Shown piece by piece: positions 16,285-24,944 of a stretch of DNA of 64,000 bases; within the stretch, counting starts at the first letter, position 1, and every line of letters begins with the position of its first letter. The DNA is from an uncultured Bacteroidales bacterium (lineage in GTDB: Bacteria > Bacteroidota > Bacteroidia > Bacteroidales > UBA932), in NCBI GenBank assembly GCA_944323245.1, contig CALURT010000004.1:56677-120676 (forward strand), written 5' to 3'. The translations under genes were made by a program, and so were the position numbers. The notes beneath the pieces are model-generated. The model made no database searches and was not told the origin of the DNA. It saw nothing but the letters and a program-made list of their open reading frames with translations.

Positions 16285-18183
16285 CTATCTCTGTGCGCCA
16301 TATGAAGCATATTCAGGTGAAAGTTTGAATGTGGCGAAATCTCCACTCTCGAATGGATCTACATCAAGCTTTCTGAAAGCATTTTCTACTTGTCCTACGG
16401 TTGGAGTGTAATTATTATCTTGAAATACTCTGAAAGTGCGTTGACATTCATCTGTAGGTAACTGGTATGAAATGTTGTCATAACAGTTAGCTATTTCAGG
16501 ATATTTGCCGGTAGGACGCAGAAAATTAGGATAGGAGCTATTTGAATCATAATTGTCTATCGACTGGTTGAAATAGATCAGATTCTTGGTGACGGTAACA
16601 TTGTCGATATCCTTGACTATACCTGCGGATGTGCTGGTGTTGGCCAAATTAACCAGTGTATTGTTATTTATATCCAATTTGTTGATAACAAGTTGGCAGG
16701 AAGTCCAATTGGAATTAATGAACCTGAATGTTCCGGCAATACCGTCATCGCAGTGCAATATATTGTTTGAAATATTCAATGAGCTTATTGTATGAGGATT
16801 GGTCCCGACTGTAAGTATGTACCTGTTGGTTGTTCCGGCTGGAATGTTTATATTGCAATCGATAATATTCAATTCGTCTATGGTTGTTCCAGCACTATTA
16901 ATTTGAATCAAAGCAGAGGCATCACGCATCGTAATATCACAATTGCTTAAGGTCAGTTCTCCGAATGCTGAGTTTGCGATGAATCCGAAATTGACAGCCG
17001 CTCCTTGATTATTCTGACTGTTTGGCATGTCAATATTAAGGTTGTGCAATACCAACCTTGATTTATCTGTCGTCAGTGAGGAGGCAAGATTGGCAGCGGA
17101 TCTGATAACGTGGGGTTTGTTGTCAGGGTCTACACCTATTACGACTATATCACCTGCATTTCCTATCGATAACGGACCTTGCTGATCTTTTATATCAATG
17201 AAGAATATTTTGCCGTCACCATTAGTCTTGGATGAATTATAAATTGATGAAGTAGCTGTAGTAAAATGTCTTATTTCCGCTTCTTCATACTGACTCTTGT
17301 TATAGGCTTTTCCTGCGATGTAGATGTCTTCACCTGCCTTGAAAAGACCGTAAAGACCGCTGCTGACTGAAGTAGGATTGGAAGCATCGATAGTGATGTT
17401 GATACCTCCGTTTGCAGGAATAGTTGCTACAGGGGCATTTTCGCCTCCTTTCGCAATGTAACTGCCGTCGGTAAGGATTACGGTAACCTTGAAGTTGGCG
17501 TATTCCCCAGGAAGCACTACGAGATTGTAGGCACCTTCAGCAAGTTCACCGCCGTCTTTGGCAACGAGCCTTACTCCGTTGACCTCGGAACCGCTTGCTA
17601 CGGCTTCGAAGTCGTCACCGCTTGTATTGACAGTGTATTCTCCCGTAAGGCTTGTAGCCGCCTTGGCCTGGATCTCCCTGATGCCGAGACCTTCCGGAAC
17701 GTTAGTGACATTTATGCGGATGAGTCCGGCGATGTTGCGGAAAGTCAGGGTGTTGTCGCTCGACTTGGCTACGGCCGGGTTGAGCATTGTGTCGAATGAA
17801 TTGTCGACAGTCGAGTATTGCTCGACAGGAAGGGTCGCCGTGATTGTATTATCTGCAAAAGAAGCATTTGCGGAATAAGGATATAGGGCAACGTATTCTG
17901 ACACAGTTTCGGCCAGACCGCTGAATGTCGCCGATTTCGTGCCTTCACCTCCGGTGAGGTTGAATCTGTTGTTATTTGTGCCGTCGAAGACGCTGATGGC
18001 ATCACCAGCAGACCAAAGCACTTCCAGATCGTTTATCGAGGTTTTGGTATCAACGGTACCGGCTGTAAATTCCATCTGGACGCGTGTATCGGATGAAACC
18101 TGAGGGGTCATCTGATTTACAGAACAGGAAGCAGAAACGATAGTAGCTGCTCCGAAAGCGATGTATGACAATATCTTTTTCAT
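16285..18183 (-). CDS. Lipoprotein: fimbrillin-like N-terminus, DUF5123-like beta-helix C-terminus
   Basis: 632 aa. Lipobox IVSASC with Cys20, so outer-membrane anchored. Residues about 30-270 follow the fimbrillin/Mfa-like pattern (ARF): VQMEFTAGTVDTKT, VLWSAGDAISVFDG, ATFSGLAE, YVALYPYS. About 290-600 are repeating short strands with Asn ladders (LTLSNCDITM, LNIIDCNINI, LNISNNILHC, LDINNNTLVN, VTVTKNLIYF), a parallel beta-helix as in DUF5123/DUF4957 proteins. The end ASYGAQR matches the neighbouring 760-aa protein. It may bind polysaccharide at the surface; no catalytic residues were identified. It lies 12 bp behind a 52-aa peptide gene, has its own terminator and shares that gene's promoter. 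Confidence 0.75.
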   Translation of the reverse strand: MKKILSYIAFGAATIVSASCSVNQMTPQVSSDTRVQMEFTAGTVDTKTSINDLEVLWSAGDAISVFDGTNNNRFNLTGGEGTKSATFSGLAETVSEYVALYPYSANASFADNTITATLPVEQYSTVDNSFDTMLNPAVAKSSDNTLTFRNIAGLIRINVTNVPEGLGIREIQAKAATSLTGEYTVNTSGDDFEAVASGSEVNGVRLVAKDGGELAEGAYNLVVLPGEYANFKVTVILTDGSYIAKGGENAPVATIPANGGINITIDASNPTSVSSGLYGLFKAGEDIYIAGKAYNKSQYEEAEIRHFTTATSSIYNSSKTNGDGKIFFIDIKDQQGPLSIGNAGDIVVIGVDPDNKPHVIRSAANLASSLTTDKSRLVLHNLNIDMPNSQNNQGAAVNFGFIANSAFGELTLSNCDITMRDASALIQINSAGTTIDELNIIDCNINIPAGTTNRYILTVGTNPHTISSLNISNNILHCDDGIAGTFRFINSNWTSCQLVINKLDINNNTLVNLANTSTSAGIVKDIDNVTVTKNLIYFNQSIDNYDSNSSYPNFLRPTGKYPEIANCYDNISYQLPTDECQRTFRVFQDNNYTPTVGQVENAFRKLDVDPFESGDFATFKLSPEYASYGAQR

Positions 18184-18195
18184 AGTTCCGACGTT

Positions 18196-18354
18196 TTATA
18201 AATCCCAACTATATTCACTAAGTTCGTTGAAATCTTCGGTGAGACTGCTGTCGCAAAAGCCTTTTTCACCGTGTACGGAAACGATTTCGACTGCCGGACT
18301 CTTATAATCGAGGGGGGCATTCACAGGTTCAATCCTATTGTTTTCAGTTTTCAT
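18196..18354 (-). CDS. 52-aa peptide leading the lipoprotein operon
   Basis: Begins MKTENNRIEPVNAPLDYKSP and ends NELSEYSWDL. No signal peptide or lipobox; acidic overall with one Cys (EKGFCDSS). The YKSPxVEIVxV pattern followed by a Cys/Ser-rich and acidic tail recalls many short Bacteroidetes peptides of unknown role found near surface-protein genes (from memory, no search done). Evidence that it is real: a strong promoter 40 bp upstream (TTG-N19-TAAATTTG), an AT-rich leader, and a stop only 12 bp before the lipoprotein ATG. It may be a leader peptide, a precursor peptide or a small partner protein; none is shown. Confidence 0.65.
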   Translation of the reverse strand: MKTENNRIEPVNAPLDYKSPAVEIVSVHGEKGFCDSSLTEDFNELSEYSWDL

Positions 18355-18394
18355 AATTAATTTAATTAAATGGTTATCAATTCTTACAAGGATA

Positions 18395-18424
18395 CAAATT
18401 TAGCATAAATTCGGAAAATACCAA
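18395..18424 (-). promoter_or_regulatory. Promoter of the peptide-lipoprotein operon
   Basis: On the minus strand TTG (18422-18424), 19-bp spacer, TAAATTTG (18395-18402). Spacing and -7 match the Bacteroidetes consensus. It sits directly beyond the terminator of the upstream operon. Confidence 0.75.
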
Positions 18425-18444
18425 CAAAAATGTAATAAAATGAA

Positions 18445-18473
18445 AGAGATGGACCAGCGGGTGGCCCATCTCT
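18445..18473 (-). terminator. Terminator of the GH88-PL8-sulfatase-PL29 operon
   Basis: Stem AGAGATGG (18445-18452) with CCATCTCT (18466-18473), extended by inner TGG/CCA pairs, followed on the minus strand by a T-rich stretch. 26 bp after the stop of the 760-aa lipoprotein gene. Confidence 0.75.
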
Positions 18474-18499
18474 TCGGATTGTTATGCAAGCTTAAAGGC

Positions 18500-20782
18500 T
18501 TATTCTACCGGCTGCACACCGTAAGAACTGTAAGTGGAGTTCGGAACGAAGGTGGCTGACGGTATGTCGAACGAAGCTCCCGTGCCCGAGAACGGGTTAT
18601 CGGCTACTACGTTGAAATTCTCCGCACCTTCAAACAGATTGGTATTTCCTCCGAAGAATACCTGCCAGTTCCTTTCAGTATTGTTGCCGCGGTATGCGAT
18701 GTTTTCGGAAACCGTGTTTCCGGTAGGCCATGTGTTCACAGCCCTCAGGATGCCGCAGTTGTTGGCCATGGTCTGGTCGGTCCATACGATGTTCCTTGTG
18801 ATGTTCACGGTGCTTATCCTGTCGATATAGACGTAGAACGTTGTTGACGTAATCGTATTTATGAACGTGTTGTTCGTGACGGTAAGGTTTCCTATACCTG
18901 CATACTGGCCGTTCACCAATTTGAAGTTAGTGGTGGCTGTAGTGCTGTTCGAGTAGAAGATATTGTTGTCGAATGTGATGTTTTCGAAGTCCGCTTCGCA
19001 ATTTCCGCTGCTCGACTGCAATGAGAACACCATATTCTGACTGGCAGCGGTGATTTCATATTCGCAGTTCTGCATCGTGAAGTTCCTGATGCTGCGTTCT
19101 TTCACCGTTATGTTTATCATAGGCCTTGCTTGCTGCATCCGGATGCGGCAGTTGTCCATCATCACGTATTCGAAGGCATTGTTGGCGTTGTTCGTTATCA
19201 GGTAGCTTGCAAAACCGGTGGCATCGATTTCAATGTTTGAGACCACGAACCTTCCGAGGTAACCTCCAGTACCCTGATTGAGTTTGATGTAATTGGCTTT
19301 TCCCGCATCATCATTAGTCATGGTCAGTTTGCTCCTTTCCGTGTTGGAATTGCCGACGATGATCATGTCCATGACAGCTCCCGTATAGTCGTAGGTGGCG
19401 TTTGCATCAGGGTCGACGAAGTAAATGCGTGCGTCCCCTTCTTTTGCGTAGGATGTGGCGATGCTCGGTGCGCTCGCTGTCACATGTACGGCCTCGCCGA
19501 ATTCTTCCTTGGTGTAGACGACACCGGCGATTTCGATGGCGCCTTCATTGTTGTATTCATCCAGCTTGGTCCCGTAAACTTTCTTGGCAGTGCGTTGCGT
19601 GGCCGAAGCGACAGTTCCCGGTGTATCTTCCCTGTACGGCAGTACATAAAGCGTGTATTCCGTATTTGCAGAGAGTTCATTTATGACTACCGTCGTCTCT
19701 GTCCCGTCGATCCAGCCTTGGGTCTCAGCAGTCGGAGCAGGCTCTGTGGCAAGCTGATGGATGTATTTCCATGAATCCGTCCTTTCATCCGGACTGACAG
19801 TGTAGGTGAGTGAAGTTTCGGTAGCGGCATCCGTTACGGCCGTTACGGTAGCGGTGGCAGGAACAGGCGCTTCGCTGAGTTCAACCTGCATCTTGGCCAT
19901 TGCCGCAAATCCTGTCGAAGATATTGCGAGGACGCTGATGTCGGATCTTGAATCGGCAATCACGGCTTTCGTCAAAGTCGTGGCCTGAGCCGGGGCCGTT
20001 ACGCTCAACGTGTACGCACCTGCGTTTTCGCTGACGATTGCAGTCCATCCTTCAGGTTTGAATACGGTAATTTCACTCTCGCCGTTTACCGTCATAGGGT
20101 ATGTCTTGGTTTCGTTCAGTTCGAAAACCTGAGCCCCCTCCACGTTTTCTATGGCGCATACGAATCCCGGTACTACCGGAAGGGTGAAAGTCCTGTCATC
20201 GAGAAGAATGACGGTAAATGTGCCTTCTGCTTCATTATAGGCCACATCCTTGAAGAAAGAGTCCTGCGTCTGCTCGTCACTGACTGCGCTTACAGGATTG
20301 CCGGACGGGTCAGTAACCTGTACGTAAGTCTCTCCGTCATCGTAACTTACAGTCCAATAACCGTTTTCATCGACACCGAAAAGGGGAGTGGTTCCTGCCT
20401 GTACCTTTTCCCCGGCGGAGTTCAGGAGATACTGCGGACCGTTGCCGTCGTTGTAATCCACCATCCAGTATTTGTTTTCGTCCACGGTGACTACAGGAGT
20501 GGCTGCAGTGCTGCCTTGGTCAAGGGTGATGGTGGTGTTGTCGCTGAGCGTAATCGTGTAGACGCCGTTGTTTTCAGCTACGCTGCTGATGGTTCTGTTG
20601 CCTTCGGCAAAGGCTCCGAGAGCTTCGATGTTGGCATTGAATCCATCCAACTGGGCTTCAATGGCTGCGATTCTGCTCTCCAATGAATCGATTCTCTGTT
20701 CGAGATTATCCAAATCGGTACATGATGCTGCCGCTGCCGCAGCAATCATGGCCGTTCCGAAGATTTTGTAAAATAGTTTCAT
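18500..20782 (-). CDS. Lipoprotein: DUF4988 N-terminus, fibronectin-like middle, beta-helix C-terminus
   Basis: 760 aa. Lipobox AAAASC with Cys21. A short coiled coil follows (DLDNLEQRIDSLESRIAAIE, about 23-50) with DUF4988-type repeats: NKYWMVDYNDG and NGYWTVSYDDG. An Ig/Fn3-like segment lies about 295-400 (ATVTAVTDAATETSLTYTVS, NTEYTLYVLPY). The last 330 residues are a beta-helix with Asn ladders (MMDNCRIRM, TMQNCEYEI, TFDNNIFYS, TVTNNTFIN, NITRNIVWT), homologous to the C-terminus of the 632-aa protein. Last gene of the five-gene minus operon, so it probably serves the same glycan as a surface binding or lyase-like protein. No catalytic set recognised. Confidence 0.75.
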   Translation of the reverse strand: MKLFYKIFGTAMIAAAAAASCTDLDNLEQRIDSLESRIAAIEAQLDGFNANIEALGAFAEGNRTISSVAENNGVYTITLSDNTTITLDQGSTAATPVVTVDENKYWMVDYNDGNGPQYLLNSAGEKVQAGTTPLFGVDENGYWTVSYDDGETYVQVTDPSGNPVSAVSDEQTQDSFFKDVAYNEAEGTFTVILLDDRTFTLPVVPGFVCAIENVEGAQVFELNETKTYPMTVNGESEITVFKPEGWTAIVSENAGAYTLSVTAPAQATTLTKAVIADSRSDISVLAISSTGFAAMAKMQVELSEAPVPATATVTAVTDAATETSLTYTVSPDERTDSWKYIHQLATEPAPTAETQGWIDGTETTVVINELSANTEYTLYVLPYREDTPGTVASATQRTAKKVYGTKLDEYNNEGAIEIAGVVYTKEEFGEAVHVTASAPSIATSYAKEGDARIYFVDPDANATYDYTGAVMDMIIVGNSNTERSKLTMTNDDAGKANYIKLNQGTGGYLGRFVVSNIEIDATGFASYLITNNANNAFEYVMMDNCRIRMQQARPMINITVKERSIRNFTMQNCEYEITAASQNMVFSLQSSSGNCEADFENITFDNNIFYSNSTTATTNFKLVNGQYAGIGNLTVTNNTFINTITSTTFYVYIDRISTVNITRNIVWTDQTMANNCGILRAVNTWPTGNTVSENIAYRGNNTERNWQVFFGGNTNLFEGAENFNVVADNPFSGTGASFDIPSATFVPNSTYSSYGVQPVE

Positions 20783-20814
20783 ATATCAATGTTTTTTTGT
20801 TTTCATGTTTACGG

Positions 20815-23397
20815 TTACTGGACAGGTGCAATGCCTTTCAGTTCATTGAGCCAGCCCGGTACGAATCCGAGGCGGTTTCTGAGTTGGGCTTCGTAGAGGG
20901 AACCCGGGGTGACTTCTGTGCCGTAACTGCTGTTCACCTTGGTCTGGGACGGATCGAAATTGACCGCTTCCCCATGGAAACCGACAATTACCGGAGGGAG
21001 GAACTTCCACCATGAACTTCCGTTGTCCCACCATATCCATGTCCCGCTGAACGGAACGGTATTGTCAAAGTTCCAAAGCATCAGGTCGGCGAGGTGGTTC
21101 GGCATTTCCGTGTCCGCACCGCCCTGTCTCCATCTGATGAGAGCACCTTCACAGCAGTCTATCAAGGTTGCCCTCGGCTGTGATGCGTGGGCCTCGAAGC
21201 AGGAATCGTCTCCCCATTTGTTTCTCCAAAGTACTGCGCCCATACTTTCCTTTGACACTCCCACTGCATGATATTGTCCGGCAACGCCGTAATTATCTGT
21301 TACATCGTGTCCGAGATTGTCCATAAAATAGCCTTCGGACTTGTCGGTGACGGCTCCGATGAATACTCTTGAAGAGGCTTGCGACCTGATGGCGGCATGA
21401 CCTCTCGTACCCGAGATTCCGCAGTCATAGACTGAGACGTTGGCGCTTTCGATGATTGAGCACGCTTCGCTCACGCTGACGAAATCCACACGTCTCATCC
21501 ATGAATTTACCACTCTCGTGATGCTTATCGGCTTGTATCCTCCGTCATCATGCCATGACAGGTGATGGTCGAATTTTTCCTTGGCATTGCCTGCGAAAGT
21601 CATGTCCTCGACTCCGACGTTTTCGTAGTGCTGGTAATTTACGATGGTCCAGTTCCATGAAGGGTCGATTTCATGCATTATCGGTTCATAGAAGGTAACG
21701 GTGTTTCCTGAGACTGACTTTATCTGATGGAGATCCTTTACGACTACCCCTTCGGAGCCTGCAATGGTCCAGTTGCTTCCTGCTTTGTAGGGGTCCAATT
21801 CCGCTGTCACGACTTCCGGGGAGTTGTTTTTCATGTAGAGGCATACCCAGTCGTCCGCCGTCAGTTTGCCGGCATCGGCCACTTCCACGGAAAACGCTCC
21901 TTTTTCAGCAGTTCCCGTTACGGTGGCAAGAACGTTGGATGTCTGTATTCCAGTATTGTGTTTCAGCTGGATCATGTCCGGAGAAGAATACATCACTGAC
22001 TCACCCTGACTCGGGAGGTTCTCGGCAGCCATGGTCAGGGTGGTCTTGTCGCGTCCCGCACCTTTGAGGATGATGTTGCTGCCTCTTATCAGGATGGATA
22101 CGCTTTTATTCTGCTCGACATTGTTGTCGGCTTCCGTGTGCAGTACGTAATTTCCTTCCGGGAAATAGAAAATGACATTTCTCGGCTGGTTGCTGTGGGG
22201 AAAGGTCATCTGGTCTCCTCCCGGATTCAGCGTCGGTACTCCCAAAGCGTCGGTAAGCATGGCGATGAAAGCGTCCCTGTCGCTGTCCGTTCCGTTGCCC
22301 ACAGCTCCGTACTGTCTGATATTGTAGACCTTGTAGCCGGCAAGATTAGTGGTGCATTCTCCGTTGATACCTTCGGAGACTGTCACTGCCGGTACTCCTG
22401 TTTCCCCGTGCATGTATCCTGCATACGAGAAGTCGAGAAGTACATTGTCGTCATTGCCTGCTACGAAATCATTCCATTCCTTACACGCATTGGCGTCGAT
22501 GGGAGTAGGTACAAGGTGGAATACGAGACTGACTGTCTTGAGCAGGTTGTCGTTCGACACGAGATAAATCCGTACTGTGCAGTCGCTTTCTGTTCCTGAG
22601 GAAGGAGCAGTCACTGTGAGCTGCGTATCCTCGAGAGTGATATGCCATCCCGGAATGTCAGGTATGGCGGCGGATTTTACGTCCGACATTTCAACTTCGT
22701 AGACTATGGTTTCATTCAGGAGTATTTCCTGTCCTTCGACGAAGTTCTTGACGTTCAGATAGAAAGTCTCTATGACAGGGACGGAAAATGAAGTTCCGTT
22801 CGCCAATGTGAAGTCCATGTTTCCGGTGGACTCGTTGAACACGACATTCGTGAAGATACCTGTAATGCCTCCTGCCTGGATGCCGCTTGTGGCGCTTATC
22901 GGTTCGCCGTTTTTCAGAATGCGGGTATAGTTCACTCCGTCATAACTGATGCACCAGTAGTTTTCCTCGTCCACCATTACCTGTGGAGGGTTGCCTTCCG
23001 GATTATGGGCGTTGTCTGCACCTTCCACAGGGGAGAAATTGGTCCCTCCGTCAGTACTGACAAGCCAGTTGCCGTCGGCATCGATGCTGAAGACAGGGAT
23101 TGCATTCGGAACTTCCTCACCGTATGTCACTTCGATGGTCTGTGACTCCTCGGTGGTACTGAGTTCGAGCCTGTATCCGTGTTCGAGATCGGTTTTCCCG
23201 ACGATGAATATTCCTTCTTTGGCAAGGCTGCTCAGTGCATTGATGTCTGCGTTGATACCTGATACGGTGGCTTCGATGTTGTCGAGCCTGCCTTCGAGAT
23301 CATTGAGCCTGTTCTCGATGTCTGCCGTATCAGCGCATGAAATGCCGAGCAGTCCGGTGATTGCCAAACAGATCAGTGCTTTGATGTTGTTATACAT
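20815..23397 (-). CDS. PL29/DUF4955-type polysaccharide lyase with DUF4988 N-terminus
   Basis: 860 aa. Lipobox LGISC with Cys21, then a coiled coil (DIENRLNDLEGRLDNIEA, about 26-45) and DUF4988 repeats (ADGNWLVSTDGG, ENYWCISYDG). The catalytic region begins near 355 with YNIRQYGAVGNGTDSDRDAF, the opening of a right-handed beta-helix of the pectate-lyase-like superfamily. It continues through FYFPEGNYVL, NIILKGAGRDKTTL, VEDMTFAGNA, SCFEAHASQPRATLIDCC and a Trp-rich end (WIWWDNGSSWWKF). The founding PL29 glycosaminoglycan lyase of Bacteroides thetaiotaomicron has, as I recall, the same DUF4988-DUF4955 layout. The GH88, sulfatase and PL8 neighbours agree with a glycosaminoglycan substrate. Catalytic residues not assigned; enzyme role inferred. 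Confidence 0.75.
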   Translation of the reverse strand: MYNNIKALICLAITGLLGISCADTADIENRLNDLEGRLDNIEATVSGINADINALSSLAKEGIFIVGKTDLEHGYRLELSTTEESQTIEVTYGEEVPNAIPVFSIDADGNWLVSTDGGTNFSPVEGADNAHNPEGNPPQVMVDEENYWCISYDGVNYTRILKNGEPISATSGIQAGGITGIFTNVVFNESTGNMDFTLANGTSFSVPVIETFYLNVKNFVEGQEILLNETIVYEVEMSDVKSAAIPDIPGWHITLEDTQLTVTAPSSGTESDCTVRIYLVSNDNLLKTVSLVFHLVPTPIDANACKEWNDFVAGNDDNVLLDFSYAGYMHGETGVPAVTVSEGINGECTTNLAGYKVYNIRQYGAVGNGTDSDRDAFIAMLTDALGVPTLNPGGDQMTFPHSNQPRNVIFYFPEGNYVLHTEADNNVEQNKSVSILIRGSNIILKGAGRDKTTLTMAAENLPSQGESVMYSSPDMIQLKHNTGIQTSNVLATVTGTAEKGAFSVEVADAGKLTADDWVCLYMKNNSPEVVTAELDPYKAGSNWTIAGSEGVVVKDLHQIKSVSGNTVTFYEPIMHEIDPSWNWTIVNYQHYENVGVEDMTFAGNAKEKFDHHLSWHDDGGYKPISITRVVNSWMRRVDFVSVSEACSIIESANVSVYDCGISGTRGHAAIRSQASSRVFIGAVTDKSEGYFMDNLGHDVTDNYGVAGQYHAVGVSKESMGAVLWRNKWGDDSCFEAHASQPRATLIDCCEGALIRWRQGGADTEMPNHLADLMLWNFDNTVPFSGTWIWWDNGSSWWKFLPPVIVGFHGEAVNFDPSQTKVNSSYGTEVTPGSLYEAQLRNRLGFVPGWLNELKGIAPVQ

Positions 23398-23410
23398 AAG
23401 TTATCTGGTT

Positions 23411-24943
23411 TTAAATGTTTGCAAGTATTTCTCCGAGTATGTTCTCACGATACCATATATCATTGCTTTCCTCCAATTTTTCGGCGAGGATGGAGCAAAG
23501 GTCCCTGAACAGTTCCGGATTTTCTTTCCATGAAATGTTCTCAAGCTGGTAAGGGTCTTCGATATCGTTGAAAATGAGCACTCTTTCTATTTTATGGTTT
23601 TTGTTTATGGTGATTTCCATCGAATATTCGTGTGTCTTCACTCCGCGGGCTTCCGGGAAAATTCCTCTGACAAGTCCGTCCTTGTCTTTCGGACCGTTCG
23701 TGTTGCGGATATAAAGAGCAGCATCCGGAATGTCGCACGGTTCTCCGTTTTCAAGGATTACCGGGGCGAGGTTCCTTCCTTCCGCCGTATCCGGAATCTT
23801 GTCTCCGAGCCCTGCAAGGGCAAGCATTGTAGGCATTATGTCAGCGGTACTGAGCAGGGTGGAATCCACTCTGTGCCGTATTTTTTCAGGATACCTTATC
23901 ATGAAAGGCACGTTGAAGGATTCGGTGTAGATGGAATTTTTCGGATCAAGCGTACCCTGGCTGCACATCGTTTCCCCATGGTCCGATGTGAACACCACTA
24001 TTGTGTTCTTGTCCAAGCCGAGAGCTTTCAGTTCTGCGAGAAGCCGGCCGAATTCCCTGTCCACACCCGTGACATTTGCAAAATAATATCTTGCAGACGG
24101 CGCTTTTGAAAGGGTAGTGTCGGCATTCGGTCTTACATACAGTTCCGAATATGACATGTCCCTGTACAGATTGAAATCCTCTTCCATGCAGTCGTCGAGG
24201 CTTTCATACGGGCTGTGCGGCGGGTTGTAGGCGAGCGCGAGGAAGAACGGGGCATCCGCTTTTCTTTCCCCGTGTTCGTTCCTGAGAAATTCGATTGCCT
24301 TGTCCGTCTCATGCTTTACAGAGTATTCCTTCGGGTCATGGCGTACGCCTTCGGTATCCCAATAATGCGGGTCCTTGTGTACGTCGAAAGTGCCGTAGGA
24401 ATACCAGTACGAGAATCCGTGGCGTCTTTCAGGCGGTGTATAGGCGTCCCATTCCGGCCTTCTGTCGCTTACGTAATGTCCCGGATTGGCAGGGTCATTC
24501 TTCATCGGGGTCTCGGCGTGCAGCTTGCCTATGTATCCGCAGCTGTATCCGTTGGCGCTGAATACGTCGGAAATGCATTCTGCGTCCGGATTCAACGTGC
24601 TTTCAGGCCTTTCGGCCATGCAATTGAGTGTCACACCGCTGCGCTCGGGATACATCCCGGTGAGGAACATTCCCCTGTAGGGGCTGCTGAGCGGGCATGT
24701 ACTCACCGCCCTTGAAAAGACGACAGATTCGTCCGCAAATCTGTCGAGGTTGGGCGTCAAGACCGGATCCGCCTCCCAACCCACATGGCGGGCGTATTCT
24801 TCGTCGTTCCAGAATGCGAGCGACTGATTGCGGAACTGGTCGGGAAAGACATAGATTATGTTCGGCCTTTCCTGAACGGTTTCATTTCCGCAGGCCACCA
24901 TTACGAGACCTGAAACAGGTGCGATATATTTTCTGATATTCAT
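23411..24943 (-). CDS. S1-family sulfatase, Ser-type, lipoprotein
   Basis: 510 aa. Hydrolyses sulfate esters, here probably on unsaturated glycosaminoglycan oligosaccharides. Lipobox VMVAC (Cys18) suggests periplasmic or surface anchoring. The formylglycine motif [C/S]-x-P-x-R is Ser86-Ser-Pro-Tyr-Arg90 in TCPLSSPYRGMFLTG, so the modified residue is Ser, not Cys; this needs an anaerobic radical SAM maturase (anSME), which is not in the window. Metal ligands: VFPDQ near Asp35 and FTSDHGE further on. ATG 24943 is chosen, 1 bp after the PL8 stop; a longer frame would run into that gene. Subfamily and sulfate position not assigned. Confidence 0.85.
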   Translation of the reverse strand: MNIRKYIAPVSGLVMVACGNETVQERPNIIYVFPDQFRNQSLAFWNDEEYARHVGWEADPVLTPNLDRFADESVVFSRAVSTCPLSSPYRGMFLTGMYPERSGVTLNCMAERPESTLNPDAECISDVFSANGYSCGYIGKLHAETPMKNDPANPGHYVSDRRPEWDAYTPPERRHGFSYWYSYGTFDVHKDPHYWDTEGVRHDPKEYSVKHETDKAIEFLRNEHGERKADAPFFLALAYNPPHSPYESLDDCMEEDFNLYRDMSYSELYVRPNADTTLSKAPSARYYFANVTGVDREFGRLLAELKALGLDKNTIVVFTSDHGETMCSQGTLDPKNSIYTESFNVPFMIRYPEKIRHRVDSTLLSTADIMPTMLALAGLGDKIPDTAEGRNLAPVILENGEPCDIPDAALYIRNTNGPKDKDGLVRGIFPEARGVKTHEYSMEITINKNHKIERVLIFNDIEDPYQLENISWKENPELFRDLCSILAEKLEESNDIWYRENILGEILANI

Positions 24944-24944
24944 A

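Noticed and set aside
16285..18183. Fimbrial subunit (FimA/Mfa1) assignment
   Set aside because: Only the N-terminal third is fimbrillin-like; the rest is a beta-helix, and no fimbrial accessory genes are nearby.
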